From contig DATDOE010000090.1 in the NCBI GenBank assembly GCA_035293405.1, positions 149,960 through 213,959 on the forward strand: a DNA stretch of 64,000 nucleotides, read 5' to 3'. This DNA is from Gp6-AA40 sp035293405 (GTDB lineage Bacteria > Acidobacteriota > Vicinamibacteria > Vicinamibacterales > UBA2999). The notes under the pieces were generated by a model, which saw nothing but the letters and a program-made list of their open reading frames with translations, did not search any database and was not told the origin of the DNA. This document shows, piece after piece, positions 7,589 through 16,335 of this stretch. Both the position numbers and the translations under genes were made by a program. The stretch's first letter is position 1; the number at the start of each line of letters is the position of its first letter.

Positions 7589-7993
7589 ATGGCGTTCGCG
7601 CGCTGGGATCCGATTCGCGACCTGCTCGCCATCCAGCAGCGCCTGGACCGTTTCGCGCCAGGCCCTGCCGGCTGGAGTCCGCCGGTCGATCTCCTCGAAA
7701 CGGCCGATCACTACATCATCACGGCAGAACTGCCCGGCGTTCACCGGGAGGATCTGCACATCTCGATGCATGACGAGGGCCGGATCACGCTCTCGGGCGT
7801 GCGGCGCGAGCGCGCGCAGGCATACGAGCAGTATCACCGGGTCGAGCGCGGACACGGCAGCTTCAGCCGCACATTCCAGTTGCCGATCCCCGTCGATGCC
7901 GATCGCATCACAGCGGATCTGCGCGACGGCGTTCTCACGGTGACCTGCCCCAAGGCCGCCGACACCGCCTCGCGCCGCATCCACATCACCTAA
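7589..7993 (+). CDS. Small heat shock protein, Hsp20/alpha-crystallin family
   Basis: ATP-independent holdase. 134 aa from the ATG at 7589 (a GTG at 7571 would add six residues). The alpha-crystallin domain runs from PPVDLLETADHYIITAELPG to the C-terminal strand LRDGVLTVTCPK. The protein ends in an I-x-I-like RIHIT that fits the oligomer-contact tail. It is followed after 8 bases by htrA and then mscS, so the three form a plausible envelope-stress operon. It is divergent from efp. Confidence 0.93.
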   Translation: MAFARWDPIRDLLAIQQRLDRFAPGPAGWSPPVDLLETADHYIITAELPGVHREDLHISMHDEGRITLSGVRRERAQAYEQYHRVERGHGSFSRTFQLPIPVDADRITADLRDGVLTVTCPKAADTASRRIHIT

Positions 7994-8001
7994 GCCACAT
8001 C

Positions 8002-9171
8002 ATGAATCGACGATTGATCTCCGCAGCGCTCCTGCTCGCGTGCTTTGCCGCGGGCGTGCTCGTGGCCGGACGGTTCCGCGACGCGACCGAGGCGGTGGCG
8101 CAGGCACCGGCCGGGAGAACGGCGGTCACCGCGCCGGGGCCCACCGCGGCTGCCGGCACGCTCACCGACTTCAGCCGCATCGCCGAGCGAACGATCCCTG
8201 CCGTGGTGAACGTCCAGGCGCGGCAGATCGTCCGCCGCATGGTCCCGCGCGATCCGTTCTTCACGTTCTTCGGCGACCCCGGTGACGTCTACGGGTCGCG
8301 GCGCGGCGTCGAGAACAGCCTGGGCTCCGGCGTGATCGTCAGCGGCGACGGCTACATTCTCACGAACAACCACGTGGTCACCGGAGAAACCAGGCCTGTC
8401 ACCATCGAGCAGCTCGATGTCACGGTGGTGCTCGCCGACAAGCGGGAGGTGCCCGCCAAGGTCATCGGCGTGGACACGGCGACGGACCTCGCCCTGCTCA
8501 AGATCGACGCGAAGGATCTCCCCACCATGCCGTGGGGCGATTCCTCGAAGCTGAAGGTCGCGGAGTGGGTCCTGGCGATCGGCAATCCGTATCAGCTCAG
8601 TCAGACCGTCACCCTCGGCATCGTCTCCGCGGTCGGGCGGACCAATCTTGGCGTGTCGACCTACGAAGACTTCGTGCAGACCGACGCCGCGATCAATCCC
8701 GGCAACTCAGGCGGCGCGCTGGTGAACGGCCGGGGAGAGCTGGTCGGCATCAACACCGTCATCTTCAGCCAGAGCGGCGGCTACCAGGGCATCGGGTTCG
8801 CCGTGTCGAGCAACCTGGCGAGGCGGGTCGTGAACGATCTTCAGCAGTACCAGGAAGTCCGTCGCGGGTCGATTGGCTTGGGACCGGATAATCTCGTGAC
8901 CGTGACGACGAGGATTGCGGCCGAGCTCACGCTCCCGGATACGCGAGGCGTCCTGATCTACTCGATGAGCAGGAGCTCGCCCGCCTACCAGGGCGGCTTG
9001 CTGCCCGGCGACGTCGTCGTCGGCTTCAACGGCACGCCTGTCGAGGATCCCGGACATTTCGCGCGCATGGTGTCGGACGCGCGGATCGGGAGCACGGCGA
9101 CGGTCGGCGTGATCCGCGAAGGCAAACGCGTCGAGCTGAAGATTGCCGTCGCGCGCTTGACGAATCGCTGA
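8002..9171 (+). CDS. HtrA/DegP-family periplasmic serine protease
   Basis: 389 aa. A signal peptide or anchor covers residues 1-23. The chymotrypsin-like domain carries His124 (TNNHVV), Asp162 (TDLALLK) and Ser236 (NPGNSGG). A single C-terminal PDZ domain (about 285-385) includes the peptide-binding start RGVLIYSM and GGLLPGDVV. One PDZ domain is the DegS-like layout, whereas DegP/DegQ have two. It probably degrades or senses misfolded envelope proteins, and it sits 8 bases after hsp20. Confidence 0.93.
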   Translation: MNRRLISAALLLACFAAGVLVAGRFRDATEAVAQAPAGRTAVTAPGPTAAAGTLTDFSRIAERTIPAVVNVQARQIVRRMVPRDPFFTFFGDPGDVYGSRRGVENSLGSGVIVSGDGYILTNNHVVTGETRPVTIEQLDVTVVLADKREVPAKVIGVDTATDLALLKIDAKDLPTMPWGDSSKLKVAEWVLAIGNPYQLSQTVTLGIVSAVGRTNLGVSTYEDFVQTDAAINPGNSGGALVNGRGELVGINTVIFSQSGGYQGIGFAVSSNLARRVVNDLQQYQEVRRGSIGLGPDNLVTVTTRIAAELTLPDTRGVLIYSMSRSSPAYQGGLLPGDVVVGFNGTPVEDPGHFARMVSDARIGSTATVGVIREGKRVELKIAVARLTNR

Positions 9172-9181
9172 TACCAATCGG

Positions 9182-10273
9182 ATGCCTGCCAACTGGCCGG
9201 AACTGACGCTGGCACTGGCGCTGGTGGTCGTGGCCGCGTACCTCGTCGCGGACTTCGTCTCCCGCCGTGTGGAGTCGGTGCTCCGTACGATCGTCCCCGA
9301 GGAGCGCGGGCATCTACTGGTCGAGAGCCCGCGCGCGGTCGTGCGGACGCTGATCTTCCTCATCACGGCCGCGGCGCTCTCGATACCGGCGTTGCGACTG
9401 GTGGGCTACCGGTCGCTCTTTCGCAATCCCGAAGCCTTCACGGAATGGGTGCTGAGCGCGGGCCTGCGGATCGCGGTGATCGCGGTGGCGGCCTACATCA
9501 TCATCCGCGTCGGCACCGCTGCCGCGCGCCGGTTCGAGCGCGCGATGTCGGCCGGCACCGGCCTCAACGTCATCGAGCGAACCAAGCGCGCCCGGACGCT
9601 CGGACGCCTGCTGCAGAGCACGCTGGTCGCCGTGGTCGTGGTCATCGCCGGGTTGACGGTGCTCCGCGAGCTGGGCATCGACATCACGCCCGCGCTCACC
9701 GGCGCCGGGATCGTCGGCCTGGCGGTCGGCTTCGGCGCGCAAACGCTGGTGCGCGACGTCATCTCAGGCTTCTTCCTCATCCTCGAGGACCAGGTGCGCG
9801 TGGGCGACGCGGCGGTCGTCAACGGGCAAGGTGGCATCGTGGAGGCCGTCAACCTGCGCACCATCGCGCTCCGCGATGAAGAGGGGACGGTCCACGTCTT
9901 CCCCAACGGCGAGGTGAAGACGCTCGCCAACCGCTCGAAGGACTTCGCCTACTACGTCATCACGGTCGGCGTGAGCTGGGACGAGGACCCGGACCGCGTG
10001 GCGGAGGCGATGACAGCGGCGGCTGAGACGCTACAAACAGATCCGGAAATGCGGGTGCACATCCTCGAGCCGCTCGAGGTATACGGCGTCGACGGGTTCG
10101 AAGCCGCACACCTCGTGCTCAAGGCACGCATCAAGACGGTACCGATGAAGCAGTGGGTCGTGGGACGCGAGCTGCGGAAGCGGATCGCCAGGATCTTCAG
10201 GGAACGCGGGATTCGGGTGGCGGGAACTCAGGTTGTGCAGATTGCGACTCAGAAACGAGACACGGCTTCATAG
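9182..10273 (+). CDS. Small-conductance mechanosensitive channel, MscS family
   Basis: 363 aa. Three hydrophobic regions precede the pore helix and beta domain. The family signature is clear at about 178-215 (GLAVGFGAQTLVRDVISG, then EDQVRVGD). The C-terminal cytosolic cage domain covers about 215-355. It opens on membrane tension to release solutes in hypo-osmotic shock. It starts 10 bases after htrA and probably belongs to the same unit. Confidence 0.92.
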   Translation: MPANWPELTLALALVVVAAYLVADFVSRRVESVLRTIVPEERGHLLVESPRAVVRTLIFLITAAALSIPALRLVGYRSLFRNPEAFTEWVLSAGLRIAVIAVAAYIIIRVGTAAARRFERAMSAGTGLNVIERTKRARTLGRLLQSTLVAVVVVIAGLTVLRELGIDITPALTGAGIVGLAVGFGAQTLVRDVISGFFLILEDQVRVGDAAVVNGQGGIVEAVNLRTIALRDEEGTVHVFPNGEVKTLANRSKDFAYYVITVGVSWDEDPDRVAEAMTAAAETLQTDPEMRVHILEPLEVYGVDGFEAAHLVLKARIKTVPMKQWVVGRELRKRIARIFRERGIRVAGTQVVQIATQKRDTAS

Positions 10274-10277
10274 GCAG

Positions 10278-10310
10278 TGTTTGAGTTTTGCGTTTTGAGC
10301 CTTGAGTTAC
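10278..10310. repeat. Short TTTTGAG-type heptamer array
   Basis: About four degenerate 7-base units (GTTTGAG, TTTTGCG, TTTTGAG, CCTTGAG) lie in the 45-base gap between the convergent mscS and leuA genes. It is the same class as the other heptamer arrays, but short. Confidence 0.55.
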
Positions 10311-10318
10311 TTCCGAAG

Positions 10319-11566
10319 CTACACCCCGTGCCCGTAGCCCGATTCCTGAATCGGGTGATGCGACGCGGCTGAGGGCGTGTCGAACGGATCGATCGCGTCG
10401 TGTACGGCGCCGTGGCCGGGGCGACGCGCGTTCACCGCGATGCGGACGTCCTGATCGGTCAGGATCTTCTTGTCGTCGGCGATCACCATCAGTGCGCGAT
10501 ACACCTCGATCAGCTCCTCGCCCTCGATCTGGATGCCCAGGTCGGCGCAGCGGCGCTGCACGGCATGGCGGCCTGAGTGCTTGCCGAGCACGAGGGGATT
10601 CCACGGCGCGCCCACGTCCTCGGCGCGCATGATCTCGTAGGTACGGCGGTCCTTCAGCATCCCGTCCTGGTGAATGCCGGCTTCATGGGCGAACGCATTG
10701 CGCCCGACGACGGCCTTGTTCACCTGGACGCTCTGGCCGGTGAGCTGCGTCAGCATCTCGCTCGTCGGGTAGATCTGCGTGGCCTCGACGCTCGTGGTGT
10801 ACGGCATCCGGTCGGGCCGGATCCGGAACGCCATGACGATCTCTTCGAGCGCGGCATTCCCCGCCCGCTCACCGATCCCGTTGATCGTGCACTCCACCTG
10901 GCGGGCGCCGCCCTGCACCGCCGCCAGCGTGTTGGCGACCGCCAGCCCGAGGTCGTCGTGGCAGTGGGCGCTGAACACGACGGTGTCGGCGTTGGCCACT
11001 CGCTCGCGAATCCGGCGAAAGAAATCCAAGGTCTCGTCCGGCGTGCTGAAACCAACCGTGTCGGGCAGATTGATCGTCGTGGCGCCGACGGCAATCACGG
11101 CGTCAACGACGCGGCAGAGGAAATCGAAGTCGCTTCGCGTGGCGTCCTCGGCCGAGAACTGCACGTCGAAGGTGTGATGACGCGCGTAGCGCACGGCATC
11201 GACGGCCGCCTCGAGGCACTGCTCGCGCGTCATGCGCAGCTTCGCCTGGAGGTGCAGGTCGGACGTGGCGATGAAGGTATGAATGCGACCCTGCGCGGCC
11301 GGCTCGATGGCCCACGCGGCGCGCTCGAGATCGGCGCGGTGGCAGCGGGCCAGGCATGCGATGATGGGGCGGCGGATCTCGGTCGCAATCTGGCGCACGG
11401 CATCGGCATCGGCCGGCGACGCGATGGGAAACCCGGCTTCGATGATATCCACGCCGAGCGCATCGATCTGACGCGCCAGCTGCACCTTCTCGGACGGCCG
11501 GAGCGAGAATCCGGGCGCCTGCTCGCCGTCGCGAAGCGTGGTGTCGAAGATGCGGACGTGCTCCAT
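10319..11566 (-). CDS. leuA: 2-isopropylmalate synthase, short form without the allosteric domain
   Basis: Condenses acetyl-CoA with 2-oxoisovalerate, the first step of leucine synthesis. The catalytic TIM barrel is complete: FDTTLRDGEQAPG at 7-19 with metal and catalytic residues, the metal site AHCHDDLG, and NGIGERAGN. The subdomain with AFAHEAGIHQDG and LGKHSGRHA follows. At 415 aa it stops about 100 residues short of E. coli-type LeuA, so the C-terminal leucine-binding domain is absent. The last residues (SHHPIQESGYGHGV) are read through a palindrome. A related citramalate or homocitrate synthase is possible, but the divergent LysR gene and nearby leuCD favour leucine synthesis. Confidence 0.85.
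   Translation of the reverse strand: MEHVRIFDTTLRDGEQAPGFSLRPSEKVQLARQIDALGVDIIEAGFPIASPADADAVRQIATEIRRPIIACLARCHRADLERAAWAIEPAAQGRIHTFIATSDLHLQAKLRMTREQCLEAAVDAVRYARHHTFDVQFSAEDATRSDFDFLCRVVDAVIAVGATTINLPDTVGFSTPDETLDFFRRIRERVANADTVVFSAHCHDDLGLAVANTLAAVQGGARQVECTINGIGERAGNAALEEIVMAFRIRPDRMPYTTSVEATQIYPTSEMLTQLTGQSVQVNKAVVGRNAFAHEAGIHQDGMLKDRRTYEIMRAEDVGAPWNPLVLGKHSGRHAVQRRCADLGIQIEGEELIEVYRALMVIADDKKILTDQDVRIAVNARRPGHGAVHDAIDPFDTPSAASHHPIQESGYGHGV
10338..10355. repeat. Perfect small palindrome in the 3' end of leuA
   Basis: CCCGATTC-CT-GAATCGGG: eight complementary bases on each side of a 2-base centre. It lies inside the last codons of leuA and is read as protein. It resembles one of the short dispersed palindromes of this genome. 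Confidence 0.6.
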
Positions 11567-11619
11567 CGGATCCCCCCTGCCTGCCAGTAGACGCGACTGG
11601 CCAGGACAAAGTCAAAATG

Positions 11620-11641
11620 ATAATTATTCTGTTTGAATTAT
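11620..11641. promoter_or_regulatory. LysR-type operator between leuA and the regulator gene
   Basis: An AT-rich dyad, ATAATT-N10-AATTAT, sits in the 83-base gap between divergent leuA and the LysR gene, in otherwise GC-rich DNA. It fits the T-N11-A rule for LysR-family sites. It lies 54 bases from the leuA start and 9 bases before the first candidate regulator start, as expected for an activator that also represses its own gene. Confidence 0.6.
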
Positions 11642-11649
11642 GATCCCTT

Positions 11650-12570
11650 ATGCTGAGCCGGTCTGACCGCTCAGCCTTTACAGCCGTGGAACTCAGCGAA
11701 TTACGTGTCTTTCTGAAGGTTGCGACCGAACGGAGCTTCTCCCGGGCGGCCATGAAGCTGCACCGGACTCAGCCCGCCGTCAGCCAGTCCGTCAAGCGGC
11801 TGGAGGAGAGCGTCGGGGAGCGATTGTTCGATCGCGCCACCAAGGATGCCTCCCTGACCGATGCCGGGCGGCTGCTCCGGGACTATGCCGAGCGTCTCCT
11901 GCGCCTGTCCGAGGAGGCCGAAGGCGCCGTCCGCGATCTGCGCGACCTGCGGCGCGGGCGCGTCCTCATCGGCGCGAACGAAGCCTCGGTCCACGCCGTG
12001 CTACCGATCATCGCGCGCTTCCGGCAGGCACACCCGCTGGTCCATGTTGACGTGCGCCGCATCCCGGCGCGACAGGTGGGCGCGGAGGTCGCGCAAGGCA
12101 GCCTCGACTTCGGCGTCCTCACCTTTCAGCCCGCCGAGCCGGGACTCGGATCGATGGTGCTGGGACAGGACGAGCTGGTGATGCTCGTCCACCCGTCGCA
12201 CGCGCTCGCGCACAGCAAGGAGGTCACGCTCTCCGAGTGCGCGCGCCAGACCGTGATCGCCCACAACGATCCGTCTCACGTGCGCGACCGTGTGTTGCGC
12301 CTGTTCGAGCAGCACCACATCCCGGCCAACATCCTCGTGTCGCTGCCGAGCCTCGAAGGGATCAAGCGCGCGGTCGCGATGCAGATGGGCGTCGCGCTGC
12401 TGCCGCGCCGCTGCGCCGAATCGGAGATCGCCCGCGGCGATCTGGTGGCGCTCGCCATGCCCGAGATTCGCCTGCGTCGTCAGGTGCGGTTGATCTTCCG
12501 CAAGGGCGGCGAGAAGTCTCACGCCTCGACGGCGTTCCTCGGGTTGCTCGACGACAAGAAGAAAGCGTAG
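11650..12570 (+). CDS. LysR-family transcriptional regulator
   Basis: 306 aa from the ATG at 11650; a GTG at 11686 giving VELSELRVFLKV fits the family N-terminus better. The winged helix-turn-helix is at about 13-75 (FSRAAMKLHRTQPAVSQSVKRL). The periplasmic-binding-protein-like effector domain follows (VLIGANEASVHAVLPIIARF). Divergent from leuA with a dyad between them, so it probably controls leuA in response to a pathway compound. Its stop codon abuts the leuD stop codon with no gap, so the two genes converge. Confidence 0.9.
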   Translation: MLSRSDRSAFTAVELSELRVFLKVATERSFSRAAMKLHRTQPAVSQSVKRLEESVGERLFDRATKDASLTDAGRLLRDYAERLLRLSEEAEGAVRDLRDLRRGRVLIGANEASVHAVLPIIARFRQAHPLVHVDVRRIPARQVGAEVAQGSLDFGVLTFQPAEPGLGSMVLGQDELVMLVHPSHALAHSKEVTLSECARQTVIAHNDPSHVRDRVLRLFEQHHIPANILVSLPSLEGIKRAVAMQMGVALLPRRCAESEIARGDLVALAMPEIRLRRQVRLIFRKGGEKSHASTAFLGLLDDKKKA

Positions 12571-13155
12571 TCAGAAACCGCTGACGTACGGCAGGCGGGC
12601 TGAGGCGGCGTTGACCTCGTCGTATCGATCGAGCAGCATCCCGGTCGTGTCCCACGCACCAGTGGCAAAGGCGTCGCGGACATTCGGCGGAATCGATACC
12701 GGACAGCGGACGTCCTCGGCTGCACACGTGCCCGCGGTGAGATCGATGCGAATCTCGGCCTGAGGACTCCGCTCAACGAGGTCCAGGAGCGTCCGCACGT
12801 CGACGCCGGACGCGGTCACGCAGGGCAACCCGATCATCACCGAGTTGCCGAAGAAGATCTCCGCGAACGACTCCCCCACCACCGCCTTGATGCCCCACCG
12901 CTGCAGCGCCTGCGGTGCGTGCTCGCGCGACGATCCGCACCCGAAGTTCGAGTTGACGATCAGCACCGATGCGCCCGTGTACCGGGCATCGTCGATCGCA
13001 TGCTTCGTCGTCTTCCGGTCGTCCTCGAAGAGGTGATGCTCGAGCCCCTCGAAGGTGACGGCGCGGAGAAACCGCGCCGGCATGATGCGATCGGTGTCGA
13101 TGTCGTCGCCGCGAAGCGGCAGGCCGCGTCCAGCAACGGCGGTGACCTTCAGCAT
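12571..13155 (-). CDS. leuD: 3-isopropylmalate dehydratase small subunit
   Basis: 194 aa. Swivel-domain partner of LeuC, which interconverts 2- and 3-isopropylmalate. Family residues include GDDIDTDRIMPARFL near the N-terminus and NFGCGSSREHAPQAL at the substrate loop. The ATG overlaps the leuC stop codon by one base (TGATG), so translation is probably coupled and equimolar. Confidence 0.95.
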   Translation of the reverse strand: MLKVTAVAGRGLPLRGDDIDTDRIMPARFLRAVTFEGLEHHLFEDDRKTTKHAIDDARYTGASVLIVNSNFGCGSSREHAPQALQRWGIKAVVGESFAEIFFGNSVMIGLPCVTASGVDVRTLLDLVERSPQAEIRIDLTAGTCAAEDVRCPVSIPPNVRDAFATGAWDTTGMLLDRYDEVNAASARLPYVSGF

Positions 13156-14552
13156 CAGCCCACCAGCCTTCGCACGTCGGTGACTTCACCCGCGACCGCC
13201 GCGGCGGCCACCATCGCCGGACTCATCAGCAGCGTGCGTCCGGTGGGGCTCCCCTGCCGTCCCTTGAAGTTGCGATTCGACGAGGCGGCGCACACCTGAT
13301 CGCCTTCGAGGCGATCCGGGTTCATGCCGAGACACATCGAGCAGCCGGCGCCTCGCCACTCGAAGCCGGCGGCGCGGAACGTGTCCGCGATGCCTTCCTG
13401 TTCGGCGGCGCGGCTCACCGATGCGGATCCAGGGACGACAAGCGCCTTGACGTGCGGGGACACATGACGCCCGCGGATGATGCGCGCGGCCTCACGCAGA
13501 TCCGACAGCCGGCCGTTGGTGCACGACCCGATGAACGCGACATCCACTTTCATGCCGGCAATCGGCTGACCGGGGCGAAGCCCCATGTAGTCGAGTGCGT
13601 CGGTGACGGCCTGCTCGCCGCCAGGCGCGCCGGCCATCGGCACGCGACCGTCGATGCCGATCGATTGTCCGGGATTCACACCCCAGGTCACGACGGGCGT
13701 CAATTCCTCCGCCTTGATCTCCACCTCATCGTCATAGACCGCGTCCGGGTCGGAGGCGATCGTGGACCACCACGTCTTGGCGCGGTCGAAGGCGTCGCCG
13801 GTCGGGGCAAACGGCCGGCCTTCGATGTACTTGAAGGTCGTCTCGTCGGGATTCACGTAGCCGACGCGGGCGCCACCCTCGATGGACATGTTGCAGATCG
13901 TCATGCGCTCGTCCATCGACATCCGCTCGATGCCGTCGCCGGCATATTCGTACGCGTAGCCGGTGCCGCCGCGGACGCCGAGGCGCTGGATGATGGTGAG
14001 CACGACGTCTTTGGCGTAGACCCCTTTGGCCAGGTTGCCAACCAGCCGTATCCGCCGCACTTTGAGCGGCTCCAGGGCGAGACACTGCGACGCCAGCACG
14101 TCACGCACCTGCGAGGTGCCGATGCCGAATGCGACGGCGCCGAACGCGCCGTGCGTGGAGGTGTGGCTGTCGCCGCACGCGATCGTCATGCCCGGCTGCG
14201 TCAGCCCGAGCTCGGGGCCGATCACGTGGACGATGCCCTGCCGATCGTCCTCGAGGCCGGCGAACCGGATGCCGTAGTCGCGCACGTTGCGCTCGAGCGA
14301 GGCGATCATGTCCTCGGCCATCACGTCGATGAACGGCCGCGTCCGCTCACGCGTCGGGATGATGTGGTCAACGGTGGCGAACGTGCGATCGGGGCGCGCC
14401 ACGCCCCACCCGCGGGCGCGGAGCTCGTCGAAGGCCTGCGGGGTCGTCACCTCGTGGACCAGGTGCAGGCCGATGAAGAGCTGCGTCTGTCCGGTTGGCA
14501 GCTGACGAACCGTGTGGAGGTCCCACACCTTCTGTAAGAGTGTTTTGCCCAT
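13155..14552 (-). CDS. leuC: 3-isopropylmalate dehydratase large subunit
   Basis: 465 aa from MGKTLLQKVWDLHTV, matching the length of E. coli LeuC. The three cysteines that bind the 4Fe-4S cluster are visible in GSCTNGR and GAGCSMCLG. The frame runs further upstream, but the ATG at 14552 overlaps the stop of the DNA glycosylase gene (TAATG) and begins the conserved N-terminus. leuB is not in the window. Confidence 0.95.
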   Translation of the reverse strand: MGKTLLQKVWDLHTVRQLPTGQTQLFIGLHLVHEVTTPQAFDELRARGWGVARPDRTFATVDHIIPTRERTRPFIDVMAEDMIASLERNVRDYGIRFAGLEDDRQGIVHVIGPELGLTQPGMTIACGDSHTSTHGAFGAVAFGIGTSQVRDVLASQCLALEPLKVRRIRLVGNLAKGVYAKDVVLTIIQRLGVRGGTGYAYEYAGDGIERMSMDERMTICNMSIEGGARVGYVNPDETTFKYIEGRPFAPTGDAFDRAKTWWSTIASDPDAVYDDEVEIKAEELTPVVTWGVNPGQSIGIDGRVPMAGAPGGEQAVTDALDYMGLRPGQPIAGMKVDVAFIGSCTNGRLSDLREAARIIRGRHVSPHVKALVVPGSASVSRAAEQEGIADTFRAAGFEWRGAGCSMCLGMNPDRLEGDQVCAASSNRNFKGRQGSPTGRTLLMSPAMVAAAAVAGEVTDVRRLVG

Positions 14553-15196
14553 TATTCGTCGGTGGAGTCTTTCATCGTAGCATGCGGCAACACTCGCCCT
14601 CTCGGGCCGGATACCGACCCATGACCGGCGATCCAACAGCGCCACGGGCGATCGGCCGCCTTCCGAATACCGATGCGCGGGCCCCACGAGACTCGTGCGG
14701 GAGTCAGGCCTCGGTCCTCGATCCACAGCGGGCCAGCCGTGAGATCCCGCAGGTTCTCCTTCATCGCGATGCCAAGCGCCTGGGTCAGGTTGCCTGGTCC
14801 ACGACAGAGGTCGGCCTGCTTGACAGGACTCGTCCCAGCCGCGCGGCGCTCCGTCATCAGGGCGATGCCGTCGATCGGCTCCAGCGCGCGAATCAGCACA
14901 GCCGCCGGAGACCCCCTGGCCTCGGTCACCGCATTCACCAGATAGTGCATCCCGTAATTCAGATACACGTAGGCGATCCCGGGAGGACCGTAGAGCGGGG
15001 CGTTACGCGCGGTCGGCCCCGGCGCCGCGTGACAGGCCGGATCGTCCTCGCCGATGTAGGCTTCGGTCTCGACGATCATCCCCGCGGCGACTCCCGCACG
15101 CGTGCGATGTACGAGCACCTTGCCCAATAACTCTTCCGCGACGACGAGTGTGGGCCGGGCGTAAAACGAGCGACGCAACCGTCGGTCAGAGGGCAA
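14552..15196 (-). CDS. 3-methyladenine DNA glycosylase (AAG/MPG family)
   Basis: 214 aa. Removes alkylated purines such as 3-methyladenine. Family features are LLGKVLVHR, the catalytic glutamate region VETEAYIGEDDPACHA, GIAYVYLNYGMH and the DLCRGPGNLTQALGI nucleotide-flipping region. The start is a TTG at 15196 with no clear ribosome binding site; a later TTG at 15178 is possible. Its stop codon overlaps leuC's ATG, so a repair gene heads the leuCD unit. Confidence 0.9.
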   Translation of the reverse strand: MPSDRRLRRSFYARPTLVVAEELLGKVLVHRTRAGVAAGMIVETEAYIGEDDPACHAAPGPTARNAPLYGPPGIAYVYLNYGMHYLVNAVTEARGSPAAVLIRALEPIDGIALMTERRAAGTSPVKQADLCRGPGNLTQALGIAMKENLRDLTAGPLWIEDRGLTPARVSWGPRIGIRKAADRPWRCWIAGHGSVSGPRGRVLPHATMKDSTDE

Positions 15197-15200
15197 GCGT

Positions 15201-15580
15201 GTGGCTGCAGGGATTCATGATCGCGACCGAAAGATCGGCGTGGGCCAGATCCGTGACGAGCGCCTCCGGAGCGTGGAATGCCGAGACCTGTTGCGGCTGA
15301 CCCGCGGCGAGGTCGTGTATGAAGCCCTGATCACCGCGCCATGGCTGATGACCTCGCTCGTGGCGTGGCACCTGACGGCGACCGGACAACCCGCCTTTGC
15401 GGCGGTCGCACTCGTGGGAGCGTTCTTCTTCTTCCTCACCGGCCGAACTTCCTCTCCTACGACATGTTCCACCACGTGGAGCACCATCTGTTTCCCGCCG
15501 TGCCGACCTGTCGCCTTCCGGAACTGTCCCGACGGTTGGATCTGGTGGCCCCGCACTACAAGGACTTCAGCGTGTACTGA
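15201..15580 (+). pseudogene. Fatty acid desaturase remnant (internal deletion plus frameshift)
   Basis: Two pieces in different frames add up to the two ends of a membrane desaturase. The first (15201 frame) carries LTRGEVVYEALITAPW and a hydrophobic pair ending FFFFLTG. The second (15341 frame) begins around 15450 with NFLSYDMFHHVEHHLFPAVP and ends DLVAPHYKDFSVY. HHVEHH is the last histidine box of the family. The earlier histidine boxes and the middle of the enzyme are missing, so no active enzyme can be made. Confidence 0.7.
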
Positions 15581-15732
15581 CGGCCACCGGGACATTTGTC
15601 TCACATCCGGCCGCCCATTGTTGAGGCCATCCGGGACAAGGCGCCCATAGCGATCGCGTCGTGGCCGGCGCATTCTCCCTGCAGCACAGGATGCCATGCC
15701 GCGCACGACTGCGCGCTCGTCCAGGAGGCTTT

Positions 15733-16335
15733 ATGACAGTCAGACGATCGACGATGCCACAGGTGTATTCCCTCATCGGCGCTGTCGTGCTCGCGAGCGT
15801 GTGGGTCTCCGCCGCACCAGCCCAAGATGCCCGTGCGCAGGCAGCGCACAATCACGGACCGACATCAGACCAGAAGGCGCCATCGAGCGACCTCGTCAAA
15901 GTTGTCCGGGAATCGACCGAGCGCTTCCGCGATGTCAGGGTGGCCGAGGCAGAAGGCTACGCGCTCCTCTTCGGATGTGTCAGCGGACCCGACTGGGGGG
16001 CGATGGGCCTTCACTTCGTGAACCTGTCGCTCGTCGGCGACGGCGAACTGGACGCAACGCGACCCGAGATCGTGATCTACGAGCCCCTGCCAGGTGGCCG
16101 CCTGCGGCTCATCGGCGCAGACTATCTTGTGTTTGCCGACGCTTGGCATGAGAAGCACGCGGAGACACCCCAGCTCATGGGACAGCTCCTGCATCTGTTC
16201 GAGAGCCCGAACCGCTTTGGGCTGCCGGCCTTCTACACGCTGCACGTGTGGGCCTGGAAGGACAACCCGAACGGCACGTTTGTGAACTGGCACCCAAAGG
16301 TCTCGTGCGATGCCTTCAGCAGCCAGACTCAATGA
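15733..16335 (+). CDS. Secreted protein of unknown function
   Basis: 200 aa from the ATG at 15733, chosen because AGGAGG lies 5 bases upstream; the frame is open to 15661. A signal peptide covers residues 1-28 (cleavage near APAQD). The mature part begins with a low-complexity AHNHGP region and continues with a conserved-looking domain (EGYALLFGCVSGPDWGAMG, then TLHVWAWKDNPNG). I recall such secreted hypotheticals in soil bacteria but cannot name a function. Confidence 0.7.
   Translation: MTVRRSTMPQVYSLIGAVVLASVWVSAAPAQDARAQAAHNHGPTSDQKAPSSDLVKVVRESTERFRDVRVAEAEGYALLFGCVSGPDWGAMGLHFVNLSLVGDGELDATRPEIVIYEPLPGGRLRLIGADYLVFADAWHEKHAETPQLMGQLLHLFESPNRFGLPAFYTLHVWAWKDNPNGTFVNWHPKVSCDAFSSQTQ

Noticed and set aside
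10577..11590. 337-codon plus-strand ORF opposite leuA
   Set aside because: Shadow of leuA; no family features and arginine-rich.
13452..14537. 361-codon plus-strand ORF opposite leuC
   Set aside because: Shadow of leuC, whose Fe-S cysteines are clear on the other strand.
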